A DNA stretch of 64,000 nucleotides from Bacteroidota bacterium (GTDB lineage: Bacteria > Bacteroidota > Ignavibacteria > Kryptoniales > JAKASW01), in contig JAJZNW010000055.1 of assembly GCA_021811615.1 (NCBI GenBank), positions 83,117 through 147,116 on the forward strand, given 5' to 3'. The notes under the pieces are model-generated. The model did not search any database. It was not told the origin of the DNA and worked only from the letters and a program-made list of their open reading frames with translations. Below are positions 31,639-41,590 of this stretch, piece by piece (positions within the stretch are counted from its first letter, which is position 1; each line of letters opens with the position of its first letter). Made by a program: the position numbers and the translations under genes.

Positions 31639-32103
31639 GTGAAAATACGGTTTGTGGGAATCACATTCTCGTTGTTGCTTCTAGCGACGACAGGGATTCT
31701 TCATCAAGACGCTTTCGGTCAAATCAATTCGCCTGGCACTAATTCATTCCTCGTTGCGGGATCAGATCAACTGATTTCGTGGAACGCCTCAAAAGACTCC
31801 ACGACCATCGTTCTATTGCAGTATTCGACCGATGCCGGACACACATGGAATCATATAGCCTCTTCAGGAATAGCGGCCGGCTCTTACGATTGGATTGTGC
31901 CCCCGACGATCAATTCATTTCAATGCAAGATGAGGATCGCATGTTACACCAACAAGGGCATCAAGGTGCTCGCCAGCACCGGCAACTTTTCGATCGCCAG
32001 GATATTTCCGACCTCGACCATTAATGAAGTCTTCTCTCACCGGGTGATTGCCCTTGCCGACACCGGCAAGCATCATTACAACAGGATACGTTTCTTCAAA
32101 TAG
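31639..32103 (+). CDS. Small secreted protein with Ig-like beta-sandwich
   Basis: ORF opens at TTG 31624; a better start is GTG 31639 with GGAGG 8-12 nt upstream; VKIRFVGITFSLLLLATTGILHQDAFG signal peptide; SKDSTTIVLLQYSTDAGHTWNHIAS. Confidence 0.7.
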   Translation: MKIRFVGITFSLLLLATTGILHQDAFGQINSPGTNSFLVAGSDQLISWNASKDSTTIVLLQYSTDAGHTWNHIASSGIAAGSYDWIVPPTINSFQCKMRIACYTNKGIKVLASTGNFSIARIFPTSTINEVFSHRVIALADTGKHHYNRIRFFK

Positions 32104-32263
32104 CGATCCGCTGAGGTTCTAACATGAAACGAAAGTCGGCCGTCTCGCACTCTCGTTTATCGTTGGCGCATGACAGAAACGTGTTGAAAGGCTTTCGCAC
32201 GAGCCACATTCCGACACTGAGCACGCCATGCCAGGCCCCGGCAAAGCATTATGAAGGATCCAG

Positions 32264-32764
32264 ATGAATACCGGTCAAATGTTGCTTACAATCGGTGCGA
32301 TTGTGATACTCGGCGGCGTCATACTGAATGTGAATAGAAACATCGACGATACAGGTGCGATTCTACTTCATTCGAACATAGGGATCGAAGAGGTTTCCCT
32401 TGCATCTTCGATAATGGAAGAGGCGCAAGGACTCGCGTTCGATGAGGTATCCGACACCAGCACAGTCAGCTCCACCGACCAATTGACCCCGGTCAATGCA
32501 CTGGGACAGGAAAATGGCGACTCTACGGACCTCAATGATTTTGACGACTTCAACGGATTAAGTAACAGAGGGCGCCTCGAGGTCGATACCCTCTCCACGG
32601 GAATATACTACGTTTACACAAGGGTCCACTACGTCGATTCAAACGATGTCATGTCGAACGCAATCAGCCGGACATGGCACAAACGATTGGATGTCTGGGT
32701 TTGGAACTCTTCAAGCGCCGACACAGTGAAGATGCAGACTGTATTCAGCTACTGGCCATTTTGA
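32264..32764 (+). CDS. Pseudopilin-like protein (N-terminal hydrophobic helix)
   Basis: 166 aa; MNTGQMLLTIGAIVILGGVILNVNRNIDDTGAILLHSNIGIEEVSLASSIMEEAQGLAF; no canonical GFTLIE motif. Confidence 0.6.
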   Translation: MNTGQMLLTIGAIVILGGVILNVNRNIDDTGAILLHSNIGIEEVSLASSIMEEAQGLAFDEVSDTSTVSSTDQLTPVNALGQENGDSTDLNDFDDFNGLSNRGRLEVDTLSTGIYYVYTRVHYVDSNDVMSNAISRTWHKRLDVWVWNSSSADTVKMQTVFSYWPF

Positions 32765-32773
32765 GAATATTGC

Positions 32774-33379
32774 ATGGGAAGCACAACCCTCATAGATATC
32801 GCAGGCTCATTCCTCGTAAGCGGGCTCCTCCTATTAACGGCGCTGCAGCTGGATCAGAAATCTATTCAGACCACCTTCGACTCACAGGCAGGCTTGACGG
32901 TCCAGGAAAACATGGTCGAGCTCATTGAATACCTTCAATACAACTTCCGAAAAATCGGCTATTGCCGAATCCCGTCGAAACTCCCGAGCTCTGCGGCGAG
33001 CAGTTTCATCCAGAAGGGAGACACGAGCTGCATTTGGTTTCTAACGGATGCATCAAATTCCGGCAATGTGGACACCGTCAAGTACTGGCTCGGTACGACG
33101 CCGATTCCCGGATGTCCTAATCCACACGCAAGGCTTTTGTACAGACAGATTAACAGCAACGCACCCGTGGGTACGAACCTCGGGATAACCCAATTCGAAA
33201 TCCAGTATTATGAAGCCTTCGGGATTCCTATTCCTACTCCCTTCGGTCCGCCTAACCAGACCCAATTCATTATCCTAACAGTACGTATGGAGCCGATTTC
33301 TGCTTTCAACACAAATTACAGCAACAACTTTGCGATATGGAGACAGACAAGAATGGTTTCCAGAAACATGAAACGATAG
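32774..33379 (+). CDS. Pseudopilin-like (PilW-like) protein
   Basis: 201 aa; MGSTTLIDIAGSFLVSGLLLLTALQLDQKSIQTTFDSQAGLTVQENMVELIEYLQYNFRKIGY; starts 10 bp after the previous gene. Confidence 0.55.
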   Translation: MGSTTLIDIAGSFLVSGLLLLTALQLDQKSIQTTFDSQAGLTVQENMVELIEYLQYNFRKIGYCRIPSKLPSSAASSFIQKGDTSCIWFLTDASNSGNVDTVKYWLGTTPIPGCPNPHARLLYRQINSNAPVGTNLGITQFEIQYYEAFGIPIPTPFGPPNQTQFIILTVRMEPISAFNTNYSNNFAIWRQTRMVSRNMKR

Positions 33380-33388
33380 GAGGAAGCC

Positions 33389-34651
33389 ATGGCTGGGAGA
33401 GGAACGCTGATTGTTATTCTTGGCTACACAATTCTTTTCGGATTGACGGGTAAATACTGGACACGGGTCAGTAATGATTCGATCGACAATTTTGTTCAGT
33501 ATTACGACGAGACAACGGCGCATTCGATCGCGGTTTCCGCCGCTAATCTCGGTGGCAACCGCGTATTTGTTAACCAACCGGGCTGTCAGGGATTTCATTT
33601 CAACGGGTCTATGTCCGGCGGTACCTATTCTGTTACAGTAGACTCGGTCGGGGGGCACAGGTTAATGATGACAGCAACCGGGACTTATCCGGCGGCTGGT
33701 TCGGATGGAAGCATTACAGATACCGTCAGGGTACAGTTCGGGCCAAATTACTTCTCGACATTCTGTCTATATACGGAGACGATGAACAATCTCTCGTGGG
33801 ACACGGGTGACACAATCTGGGGGAGTTTCCATAGTGACGGCACGTTCAATGTCGAGGGTACGCCTGTTTTCTACGGTGAGGTAACATGCACCAACGGTGT
33901 TACAGGCGGAGGCACACCGATAATTTATGGCTCGTACCAGTCCGGTGTAAGCATACCGATGTCGGCCACGAGCATTTCGGAAATTCAGGCCACCGCCGCC
34001 GCAGGGGGAGCGGTAATTGATAATCCCGGAGCCCCTGCACCCTTCGATGTCTATCTGACGGTAAATCCGAACGCGACTGTGACGTTTCACACGAATTTAC
34101 ATACCAACGATACGACGATTTCAATGACGACGTTCGCTCCTAATGGAGTCGTGTTCGTCAACAACGGGAACCTGCACGTCCACGGCACTGTGAACGGCAG
34201 GATGACTGTTGCAGCCGGCGGGAGTTCGAGCACCGGGTTCGGAGATGTTTACATAAACGGGAGCGTTCTGTGCAATTCGGATCCGCGGAGCAATATCAAT
34301 AGCTCCGACATTATAGGCATTGTCGCTCAAAACAACGTCTGGGTTGAAAGTGACAATGCATACCTTGGCCGTTCGCCGTCCAGTCCGCCGGTAAACCCGC
34401 TCATTGAAGCGGCGATCTATGCTCAGAACGGCACTTTCCAATGCTATTATCAAAGCACCCTATCGTATAGGAACTTAGGAACGGTTACCGTGTACGGATC
34501 AATCGCGAACAATTTCCTCGGAGTGACATGTGATCCGACGGGAACTTACGGCTACAGGGCAAACTATCGGTTTGATTCAAGATTCTCAACAGATGCGCCA
34601 CTTGCATATCCTGCCACCGGGACATATAGGATCCTGTCATGGTACGAATGA
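33389..34651 (+). CDS. PilX/DUF4900-like single-TM protein with repetitive beta-rich ectodomain
   Basis: 420 aa; MAGRGTLIVILGYTILFGLTGKYW N-terminal TM then a repetitive beta-strand ectodomain (SFHSDGTFNVEGTPVFYGEVTC...). Confidence 0.55.
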   Translation: MAGRGTLIVILGYTILFGLTGKYWTRVSNDSIDNFVQYYDETTAHSIAVSAANLGGNRVFVNQPGCQGFHFNGSMSGGTYSVTVDSVGGHRLMMTATGTYPAAGSDGSITDTVRVQFGPNYFSTFCLYTETMNNLSWDTGDTIWGSFHSDGTFNVEGTPVFYGEVTCTNGVTGGGTPIIYGSYQSGVSIPMSATSISEIQATAAAGGAVIDNPGAPAPFDVYLTVNPNATVTFHTNLHTNDTTISMTTFAPNGVVFVNNGNLHVHGTVNGRMTVAAGGSSSTGFGDVYINGSVLCNSDPRSNINSSDIIGIVAQNNVWVESDNAYLGRSPSSPPVNPLIEAAIYAQNGTFQCYYQSTLSYRNLGTVTVYGSIANNFLGVTCDPTGTYGYRANYRFDSRFSTDAPLAYPATGTYRILSWYE

Positions 34652-34828
34652 CCTTTCCGATTCAAAGCCGCCGATACCGCGGGAATCTCCAGGGAACTGA
34701 TTGCCAGCATTATTTCAAGATGTGAAGCCTGCGACTACCGCTGCTCACAACCTTTCGGCGGGCTTCTCCTCCAGTGTGGCCGACACAATCATCCCAGGCG
34801 ACAAGTCCGGACCGCGAGCTGAGGCTCT

Positions 34829-35728
34829 ATGAAGCCGGCCCAGTACAGAAATCACCGACCTCTTGAATACCTCCCGAACGATTTCAGGATCGCCTTAAAA
34901 ACGAAAAGGCTACGTGATTTTGAATTTATTCTCAGACGAAGAAAGAGAAGGCTCCCCGGCATCGTCACGGTCTCCGCAGGGATTGCTCTCCTCGTCATGA
35001 GCGAGTTGATAAATGGCGGCATTGGCGGAGCTCTCTTCATCCTGGCCGCGCCAATTACTATGTTTGGTATTCATTTTGAACTCGTCAACAGAATCGCCCG
35101 CCGGTACAAGTACTTCGTAGTCCCTGCAGCGTCGACCATGCTGCTTCTTGCTTATGCTGCCTGGCCTCAAGCTTTCAGTGTCATCGTTCCAAAGCAACAT
35201 GTGACCTTGCTTTCCCGTTACTCCGCCGGTTTTCCTCTCAATGCACGCAAACTAACTGTGACGTTAGGCGGCGGAGGAAGGGTGTCCGCGACTTACACAA
35301 AAGAAAAGCTCGACAGTGCGAAGGGAGACTCAATACCAGGTTCAACAATGCGGATCCCGCTCGATTTTTACACCGAAAACAATAGGTTATACGTGGACGC
35401 CGATGTTTTTGCTGGCGTGAATCATCCGCCAATCCGTATCAGGCGAAATGTGGTGTCCGGACTTCCGCACGGGTGGGACGGTAATTACAGTAACGTAGCT
35501 TTGGAAATAATAAGTGCGGATACCATACCGGTGCTCCAGATATATTATGTATCTGCAGACAGCATCAGGGTAAATGGGGTCTTCAGAGCGGGCGGAAAGC
35601 TGGTAATAGCCGACGGGAGTGGTGTCAGCAGCGTTCAGGGGAAGCTTGTTTTGTTCTATCGGGCAACGCCGATGTTTAAGTACCCCTCGTGGAGATATCC
35701 GAACGAGCTCACCCACGGGCTCAGATGA
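34829..35728 (+). CDS. Hypothetical membrane protein
   Basis: 299 aa; basic N-terminus, two TM segments (GIVTVSAGIALLVMSELINGGIGGALFILAAPITMFG; YFVVPAASTMLLLAYAAW), then an extracytoplasmic beta-rich domain. Confidence 0.6.
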   Translation: MKPAQYRNHRPLEYLPNDFRIALKTKRLRDFEFILRRRKRRLPGIVTVSAGIALLVMSELINGGIGGALFILAAPITMFGIHFELVNRIARRYKYFVVPAASTMLLLAYAAWPQAFSVIVPKQHVTLLSRYSAGFPLNARKLTVTLGGGGRVSATYTKEKLDSAKGDSIPGSTMRIPLDFYTENNRLYVDADVFAGVNHPPIRIRRNVVSGLPHGWDGNYSNVALEIISADTIPVLQIYYVSADSIRVNGVFRAGGKLVIADGSGVSSVQGKLVLFYRATPMFKYPSWRYPNELTHGLR

Positions 35729-35781
35729 AGCCAAGCTTACTGGCGGTGTTCGTTTCCGATTCTTGCTCTTACAAAAAAGAA

Positions 35782-35818
35782 GAACCCGCATCAGTCGAGA
35801 AAATACCGATACGGGCTC
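35782..35818 (-). terminator. Rho-independent terminator candidate for the GH27-end operon
   Basis: Minus strand GAGCCCGTATC...GATGCGGGTTC stem (11 bp, with a wobble and one mismatch) followed by TTCTTTTTT. Confidence 0.6.
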
Positions 35819-35884
35819 AAGAAATACAGATCAGAAGTTCAGCCGGGCTTCAATACATTCATTTAACCCGGATCAAATCAAGGT

Positions 35885-37906
35885 TCATTGAACAGGCGTT
35901 ACTTTGACAAGCTCGACACCGTGGTACGGGACTTCAGCAGTGAACCGATCGTCGAAGGTCCCCAAATTCTTTTGCCTCCAGACGTCCCTGACATCGAACT
36001 TCCCCTTGATGCCGAGAATGGACCCACTGAGACTTATTCTTGTCGCTCTTTTCTCTCCGCTCCATCTGAAAAAATCTGCCGGTTCCATTCTCTTTTTACC
36101 GACGTAGAACAGGCCGACCGCTTCGGCGCCATCTTGGAGAGGTTTCGCCCAAATTTGTTTCCCATCTTTCCGGTATATGCATCGCGCCTCTCTTCCTAAC
36201 GGGTCCTGATCGATGGCAAGGACTTCCCTGTTGGTAATCAGATTCATGGTGAAAAGACCGAGACGCGTTAAATCACATCCGAGCATCAACGGCGCCGAGA
36301 GAAGGCACCACAGACTCATTTGCGAATACTGCTCATTCGGTGTTAGCTTCGACGGATGCAGCTTCATCCCCCAGCCGAGCCGCCCTATGACAAGCATATC
36401 GGGATCATTCCAGTATCCGGGGCCCGCATACTCGGCGTAGTTCTGGCTGAATCCGATCCGCGACACGCTCCGCCATGTATCGTTTATGTCGCCGGTTGTT
36501 CTGCACATGTTCGCCCCGACTTTTCTTGCCCAGCGCCATGGTTTCCTTTTTCTCCCGATCGGTCCCGGATTGATGCTGAAGACGATGTCACGTCCGACTC
36601 CGCCGAGTATTCGATGCATCAGGAGGAAGGGTTTCTCGAGTGACCTGAGAGTGCTGTCTTTAAGTTCTCTTGTGTACGTACACCAATCGTACTTTATGAA
36701 ATCGACTCCCCATTCCTTGAACCTTTCGGCATTCTCGCGTTCATGGCCGAAGGATGCCGTCAGGCCGCTGCACGTAAACGGGCCCGGAGACGTGTGAAGG
36801 CCCAATTTCAGCCCATCTGCATGGATAAAATTGCTCAGGGCCTTCATGTGCCTGAATTTCCTATTGGGATTTATCATACCAAAGGAGTTATAAGGCCGAC
36901 CGCCCAGGAGAGGATTCTTGCTCTTCGGTTTCACGGTCCATCCGCCGTCGATCACAACATATGACCAGCCGTAGTCTATCAGACCCTCTTTTACCATCGC
37001 TTCTGACGCCGCGCGTATCTTTCGCGAGTCTACGGACAGCCCCCAGGCGTTCCAGCTGTTCCATCCCATCGGAGGGGTGAGGGATATTGTATTTCCTGCT
37101 TCTATTTGAAAGTGCTGCTTGGCTTTCCCAAATTTGTTTTGGGCGATCAATGTCACCCTGTAACGTCCTGGTTTCCGAACTGCTCCCGTAATTCGTCCGG
37201 TGATTGGATTCAAGATAAGTCCATCGGGCAAGTTTCGCGCGCGGAACCTCATCGGCCTGGCACCGCTTGCGCCGATTGTAAACAGGAACGGATCTCCCGG
37301 CCGAACGCCGAAGATTTTGGCGCTGTTTATTATCGGATAATTCGGGGCTTTGGGAGTGAGGATGTAATAGTCGCGTCCGGGTACTAATACGGAGTCGGGG
37401 ATGGACCTGAGCATTCTTAATCTTGCATCGCACCAGTCTGCAAGATTTCCTTTGCCTATGCGACCCGTGACGAGAAGACCGACCTGCTTAATTCCCTTGA
37501 GATTGACTTCTACATTTTTCGGACCATCCTCTTTCCTCATAGGGCCGCTTTGCCAGATAATCTTTCCATCCCCAAGGACATAGAAACTGGCTTTGCTGTT
37601 TGCCAGAGCTCCGTCGTCGAGTCCGACGGTTGCCGTGAAACTCCTGCCGTCGCCGTCGACATTTATGAGGATCGCGCTTATCGGGCTTGTGCCGACGCCC
37701 CTAGAATAGACCTTCCCGCCGAGGGTCAACGGAGTTCCTTCAACGGTCTTGTCCGCGGCAGGATAATACTCCCAACCGCATGACATGTTCAGGAGGTCAA
37801 GTCTATCAAGCCAGAGACTTTCTCCGAAAGCAGTGTCGCAGGAAAGCGCGACAAAGAGGAAAAGGAGAACGAGCCGTGTCTTCATTTTCAAATTACATAC
37901 GGACAA
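35885..37906 (-). CDS. GH27 alpha-galactosidase with N-terminal NPCBM domain
   Basis: 673 aa; LTLGGKVYSRGVGTSPISAILINVDGDGRSFTATVGLDDG (NPCBM), LTPPMGWNSWNAWG, DFIKYDWCTY, YWNDPDMLVIG. Confidence 0.94.
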   Translation of the reverse strand: MSVCNLKMKTRLVLLFLFVALSCDTAFGESLWLDRLDLLNMSCGWEYYPAADKTVEGTPLTLGGKVYSRGVGTSPISAILINVDGDGRSFTATVGLDDGALANSKASFYVLGDGKIIWQSGPMRKEDGPKNVEVNLKGIKQVGLLVTGRIGKGNLADWCDARLRMLRSIPDSVLVPGRDYYILTPKAPNYPIINSAKIFGVRPGDPFLFTIGASGARPMRFRARNLPDGLILNPITGRITGAVRKPGRYRVTLIAQNKFGKAKQHFQIEAGNTISLTPPMGWNSWNAWGLSVDSRKIRAASEAMVKEGLIDYGWSYVVIDGGWTVKPKSKNPLLGGRPYNSFGMINPNRKFRHMKALSNFIHADGLKLGLHTSPGPFTCSGLTASFGHERENAERFKEWGVDFIKYDWCTYTRELKDSTLRSLEKPFLLMHRILGGVGRDIVFSINPGPIGRKRKPWRWARKVGANMCRTTGDINDTWRSVSRIGFSQNYAEYAGPGYWNDPDMLVIGRLGWGMKLHPSKLTPNEQYSQMSLWCLLSAPLMLGCDLTRLGLFTMNLITNREVLAIDQDPLGREARCIYRKDGKQIWAKPLQDGAEAVGLFYVGKKRMEPADFFRWSGEKRATRISLSGSILGIKGKFDVRDVWRQKNLGTFDDRFTAEVPYHGVELVKVTPVQ

Positions 37907-37948
37907 AAAGTATGGGAGATGAACCTTAAGGTAAGAGGCATCAGAAAG

Positions 37949-40246
37949 TCACTTTATCATCATCATCTTGCGCGTATTCATGTAGGCTCCTGCCCTCATC
38001 GTGATGAAGTAGACGCCACTCGCAAATTCCGACCCGTTGAACTCGACGGAGTACCTGCCGGGGCTCTTTTCCGAATTAACCAAAGTTGCCACCTTCCTCC
38101 CTAGAACATCGTATACATCGATAGTAACCATCGACCGCTTTGGAACAGAATAGCTTATAATGGTTGTCGGGTTGAAAGGATTGGGATAGTTCTGAAGTAG
38201 CGCGAATGTCCTTGGACCGCCCGTCAAACCTTCTACCGAAGTTAGTTCCGTGCCTGTCGAGAACTTCGATGTCGTGGAATACTGGCTTGTGCCCAGGTTG
38301 TTTATTGCCCTGACGTGCCAATAATATGTCGTGTTCGAATCAAGGTTGACCGCGAGCCGTACCGATGTATCGGTAACTACAGTGTCGAAAAGGACATTCT
38401 GCGGCAGAAACGTCCCTACAGAGTCTCCGCTCGTATAGACCTGGTAATTGTCGGCGATCTGAAGCTGATAGTCTCCCGCGTATTGAGAAGGATGCCATGA
38501 GAAGTCCGTATTCAAAGTCACCCCTGTTGCAAGCGACGTAGGTGAAACGGTCGATGGTGTCGCTGGAAAGGTAACAGATGCTCCGGTCACAAACGAGCGA
38601 GTGGAAGTGAAGCCGCTCGAGCCGCCGGGGTTTATCGCGCTGACGTGCCAATAGTACTTCGTATTGGGATTGAGAGGTCGAGACAGTTGCAGTGAAGTAT
38701 CGGCTACCACGGTATCGACAACAACGTCTTGCGTCAAGAAAGCCCCGTCTCCATTTTCCAGTGAATCGGTTGCGATCTGGATGCGGTATGTAATCTGAAA
38801 ATATGATGTCGACGGACTCCACGTCATCAGCGCGTCCTCAGCGACTTCGCTTGCTGACGTATCCGGAGACAAGGGCGACGGGACCGTCGCCACTGGCACG
38901 CCTGGGAGCTGGTGGGACACGCTGTAAATTATCGGCGTGCCGCTAAGCCCGCCAGTAAAGCCCCCTGAGCTGACCGGAATAGTCCCGCTGTCAGAATTCG
39001 TATTCACCCAGTAAATCGTTCTAGCGGTATCCGGCAAAGACAGAGAAGTCAGTGGAAAGTTTTGCTGATGAGCGGCCCCTGTCGTCCAAGCAGCCACCTT
39101 GACAGTATTGCCGGCATTTTCCATAACGAGGATCACGTCCGATGTGTCGCCGTCATTGTATCTCTCGACCACCCGGTAGCCAGGCAGTTCGCGCGTCAAT
39201 ACAGTCACGGTTATGTAAGCAGGCTTCGGGTTAAGGTAATAATCGACAACTCCGCGGTGCCGTCCGATTTTATCTATCAGGCCATCGTTCATCCAGTCGT
39301 ACCAAATCGAAATGGGCGCGCCTGAATACAGATTGAACAGCTGCATACGGGCAAAATAGTCCGCCTGTGTTTGCCGAGACACACCTCCTAATGATGGCGA
39401 GCATGTGGAGTATCCCCATTCGCTGCTGACGATTGGTATCGTATCCCCTGCAGGCTCGTACTTGGAAATGAGTGCCCTTACGTTCGCGAAATCCGGTCCA
39501 ACAGTTTCCGGAATCCTGGGAGGAGGTGGGGTGTCCCGATAAGGGTGAAGGCTCACCCCGTTCACATAGTTCAATATCCCTGCCTGGAATAAGGTGTCGA
39601 GGACGTTCAGCTGTATTCCCGCCATTGCTGGTGCGACTATCGTCGCTGTGGGATCGGCTTTTCGCATCGCCTTGCTGGCCGCGGCAACCATGGCGGCGTA
39701 TTGAACCGCATTATGACTTGGCTCCCAGTTTATAGTATTATTCGGTTCGTTCCATATTTCCCAGACAAAATGATGCCCCGCAAAATGTGTAACCGCCGCC
39801 GCGGCAAATGCAGAATACGCGGCGATGTCAGCTGAGTCCACCACAGCCGAGAATGTACTGCTGGCGTAAAGGGTATCGTTGTAATCGAGTATGAAAAGTG
39901 CCCTGATACCTCGCTGATCCAACTCCGATACGAGCGTGTCGTAAGGCGCCCAATCGTAAACACCTTTCGTCGTCTCGATGTCCTGCCAATACATATCCAT
40001 TCTGATGAACTTGAACCCGGCTGCAGCTATCATGTCGAGCATGTATCGGTTTATGGGGCCGTAAGAAGGGTCTTCGACGTTAGACCTGTTAGACCACATC
40101 GATGCGCCATTCACAAAGTGAATATTCACACCGACTCCATCCGGAAAGACCAGAGGGGGAAGATTGGAAGGTTGGGTCTGTGCGAACAGAAGCGAGTACG
40201 AACAAATTATCAAGAGAAATAATGAGGGAACAATTCTCTTCCACAT
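37949..40246 (-). CDS. Clan-A glycoside hydrolase (GH39/GH5-like) with two fibronectin-like domains and T9SS sorting domain
   Basis: Start at ATG 40244-40246 (MWKRIVPSLFLLIICSYSLLFAQ); FVWEIWNEPNN, IVSSEWGYST; two YFQITYRIQIATDS.../YWHVSAINPGGSSGF repeats; LLQNYPNPFNPTTIISYSVP. Confidence 0.82.
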   Translation of the reverse strand: MWKRIVPSLFLLIICSYSLLFAQTQPSNLPPLVFPDGVGVNIHFVNGASMWSNRSNVEDPSYGPINRYMLDMIAAAGFKFIRMDMYWQDIETTKGVYDWAPYDTLVSELDQRGIRALFILDYNDTLYASSTFSAVVDSADIAAYSAFAAAAVTHFAGHHFVWEIWNEPNNTINWEPSHNAVQYAAMVAAASKAMRKADPTATIVAPAMAGIQLNVLDTLFQAGILNYVNGVSLHPYRDTPPPPRIPETVGPDFANVRALISKYEPAGDTIPIVSSEWGYSTCSPSLGGVSRQTQADYFARMQLFNLYSGAPISIWYDWMNDGLIDKIGRHRGVVDYYLNPKPAYITVTVLTRELPGYRVVERYNDGDTSDVILVMENAGNTVKVAAWTTGAAHQQNFPLTSLSLPDTARTIYWVNTNSDSGTIPVSSGGFTGGLSGTPIIYSVSHQLPGVPVATVPSPLSPDTSASEVAEDALMTWSPSTSYFQITYRIQIATDSLENGDGAFLTQDVVVDTVVADTSLQLSRPLNPNTKYYWHVSAINPGGSSGFTSTRSFVTGASVTFPATPSTVSPTSLATGVTLNTDFSWHPSQYAGDYQLQIADNYQVYTSGDSVGTFLPQNVLFDTVVTDTSVRLAVNLDSNTTYYWHVRAINNLGTSQYSTTSKFSTGTELTSVEGLTGGPRTFALLQNYPNPFNPTTIISYSVPKRSMVTIDVYDVLGRKVATLVNSEKSPGRYSVEFNGSEFASGVYFITMRAGAYMNTRKMMMIK

Positions 40247-40293
40247 AATGATTAGCCTCCTGGGCAAAGTCGATAAGTCTTCACAACTATGAT

Positions 40294-41574
40294 TCATGGG
40301 ATTAAATATTCCGGTGCACCGCTCAGCCTGCAGCTCACTTCCCTGTCTCTTACCTTGAGCTGCACCGAGTGCCCTTCTTCACCGACACACGCGATGTCGG
40401 CCTGGTTAGAAGTCAAACCAAAAAGTGAGACCGGAATGCTGACGGTGTGAGCAGTACCGGTTGTCCAGCCAGCAATCCGCGTTAAACCTTCCGCGTTCCT
40501 AAAGGTCAAAACAAAATCTGCGCTGTCGCCTGTGTTGTAACGCCGCGCGATATGGAAGCCTGATAGCTCGTGCGTCATGGTGCGTACCGCGAAATACGAC
40601 GGCTTGTATTTCAGATCATAAGTCACCACGCCCCTGTTTTGGCCTTTTACGTTCACGTTAGGACCATCATTTTTCCAGTCGTACCAGATGGAAAGATGGA
40701 CGCCGCAATAGAGATTGAACAACTGCTGCCTGACTAAGTAATCGGCCTGAGTTCGATATGAAACGCCTTTTGAATAGGTAGTATATCCCCATTCGCTGCT
40801 GATGAGTGGGATATCCTTTCCACGGGGTTCATACCGAGCGATGAGCTTTTGGAGTTTCCGAAACTGCGGGCCAACCGTTTCAGGTGGGAGGCTTCCGCGA
40901 TACGGATGGACGCTGAAGCCGTCAATGTAACGAAGGAGCCCTGTTCTTAGAACCGGCTTCAGGAAATTCCATTGAAACCGCACGGCGCCGGGCGCTATGA
41001 TGGTAGCGCCCGGATCAGATTCGCGAATAGCCTTACATGCCGAAAGAGCCAGAGTAATGTATTGCTTCACATCCGGACGCGGTTTCCAAAAAGCCCTGTT
41101 GTTCGGTTCATTCCAGATCTCCCAGACAATATGGTGTCCTTCGAAATGTCTGACGGCCGCAGCTGCCCATTCAGAGAAAGCAGCGACGTCGGCCGGATCG
41201 ACCGGCCCCCAATTCTTTCGTGGACCTGAATATAGCGGGTTGTTATAATCGAGAATATAGAGAGCTCGCAACCCGCGACGTTCCAGGTTGGATGTCAAAC
41301 TATCGTATGGAGCCCAGTCATACACGCCTTTCCTCCTCTCCGTCCTCGCCCAGTGAAAATCGGTCCGAATGAACTTGAAGCCCGCGGCTGCGATCATGTC
41401 GAGATCACGGGTGTGTCCGGTGACGAAGTGTATGTTAACCCCGACACAATAGGGGATGACGGGAGGAGGTACTCCTGATACCGGTTCCGGAGTTTTTGGT
41501 TGAGCCGCCATTACCGGCAGCACCGTAAAAGTCAGGAAGACAAATAGAAAGGTACTTGAGGGCTTATTAAGCAA
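40294..41574 (-). CDS. Clan-A glycoside hydrolase (GH39/GH5-like), single-domain paralog
   Basis: 426 aa; GVNIHFVTGHTRDLDMIAAAGFKFIRTDFHWARTERRKGVYDWAPYDSL, IVWEIWNEPNN, LISSEWGYTTYS. Confidence 0.82.
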   Translation of the reverse strand: MLNKPSSTFLFVFLTFTVLPVMAAQPKTPEPVSGVPPPVIPYCVGVNIHFVTGHTRDLDMIAAAGFKFIRTDFHWARTERRKGVYDWAPYDSLTSNLERRGLRALYILDYNNPLYSGPRKNWGPVDPADVAAFSEWAAAAVRHFEGHHIVWEIWNEPNNRAFWKPRPDVKQYITLALSACKAIRESDPGATIIAPGAVRFQWNFLKPVLRTGLLRYIDGFSVHPYRGSLPPETVGPQFRKLQKLIARYEPRGKDIPLISSEWGYTTYSKGVSYRTQADYLVRQQLFNLYCGVHLSIWYDWKNDGPNVNVKGQNRGVVTYDLKYKPSYFAVRTMTHELSGFHIARRYNTGDSADFVLTFRNAEGLTRIAGWTTGTAHTVSIPVSLFGLTSNQADIACVGEEGHSVQLKVRDREVSCRLSGAPEYLIP

Positions 41575-41590
41575 GACGATTTCGGCCTTC

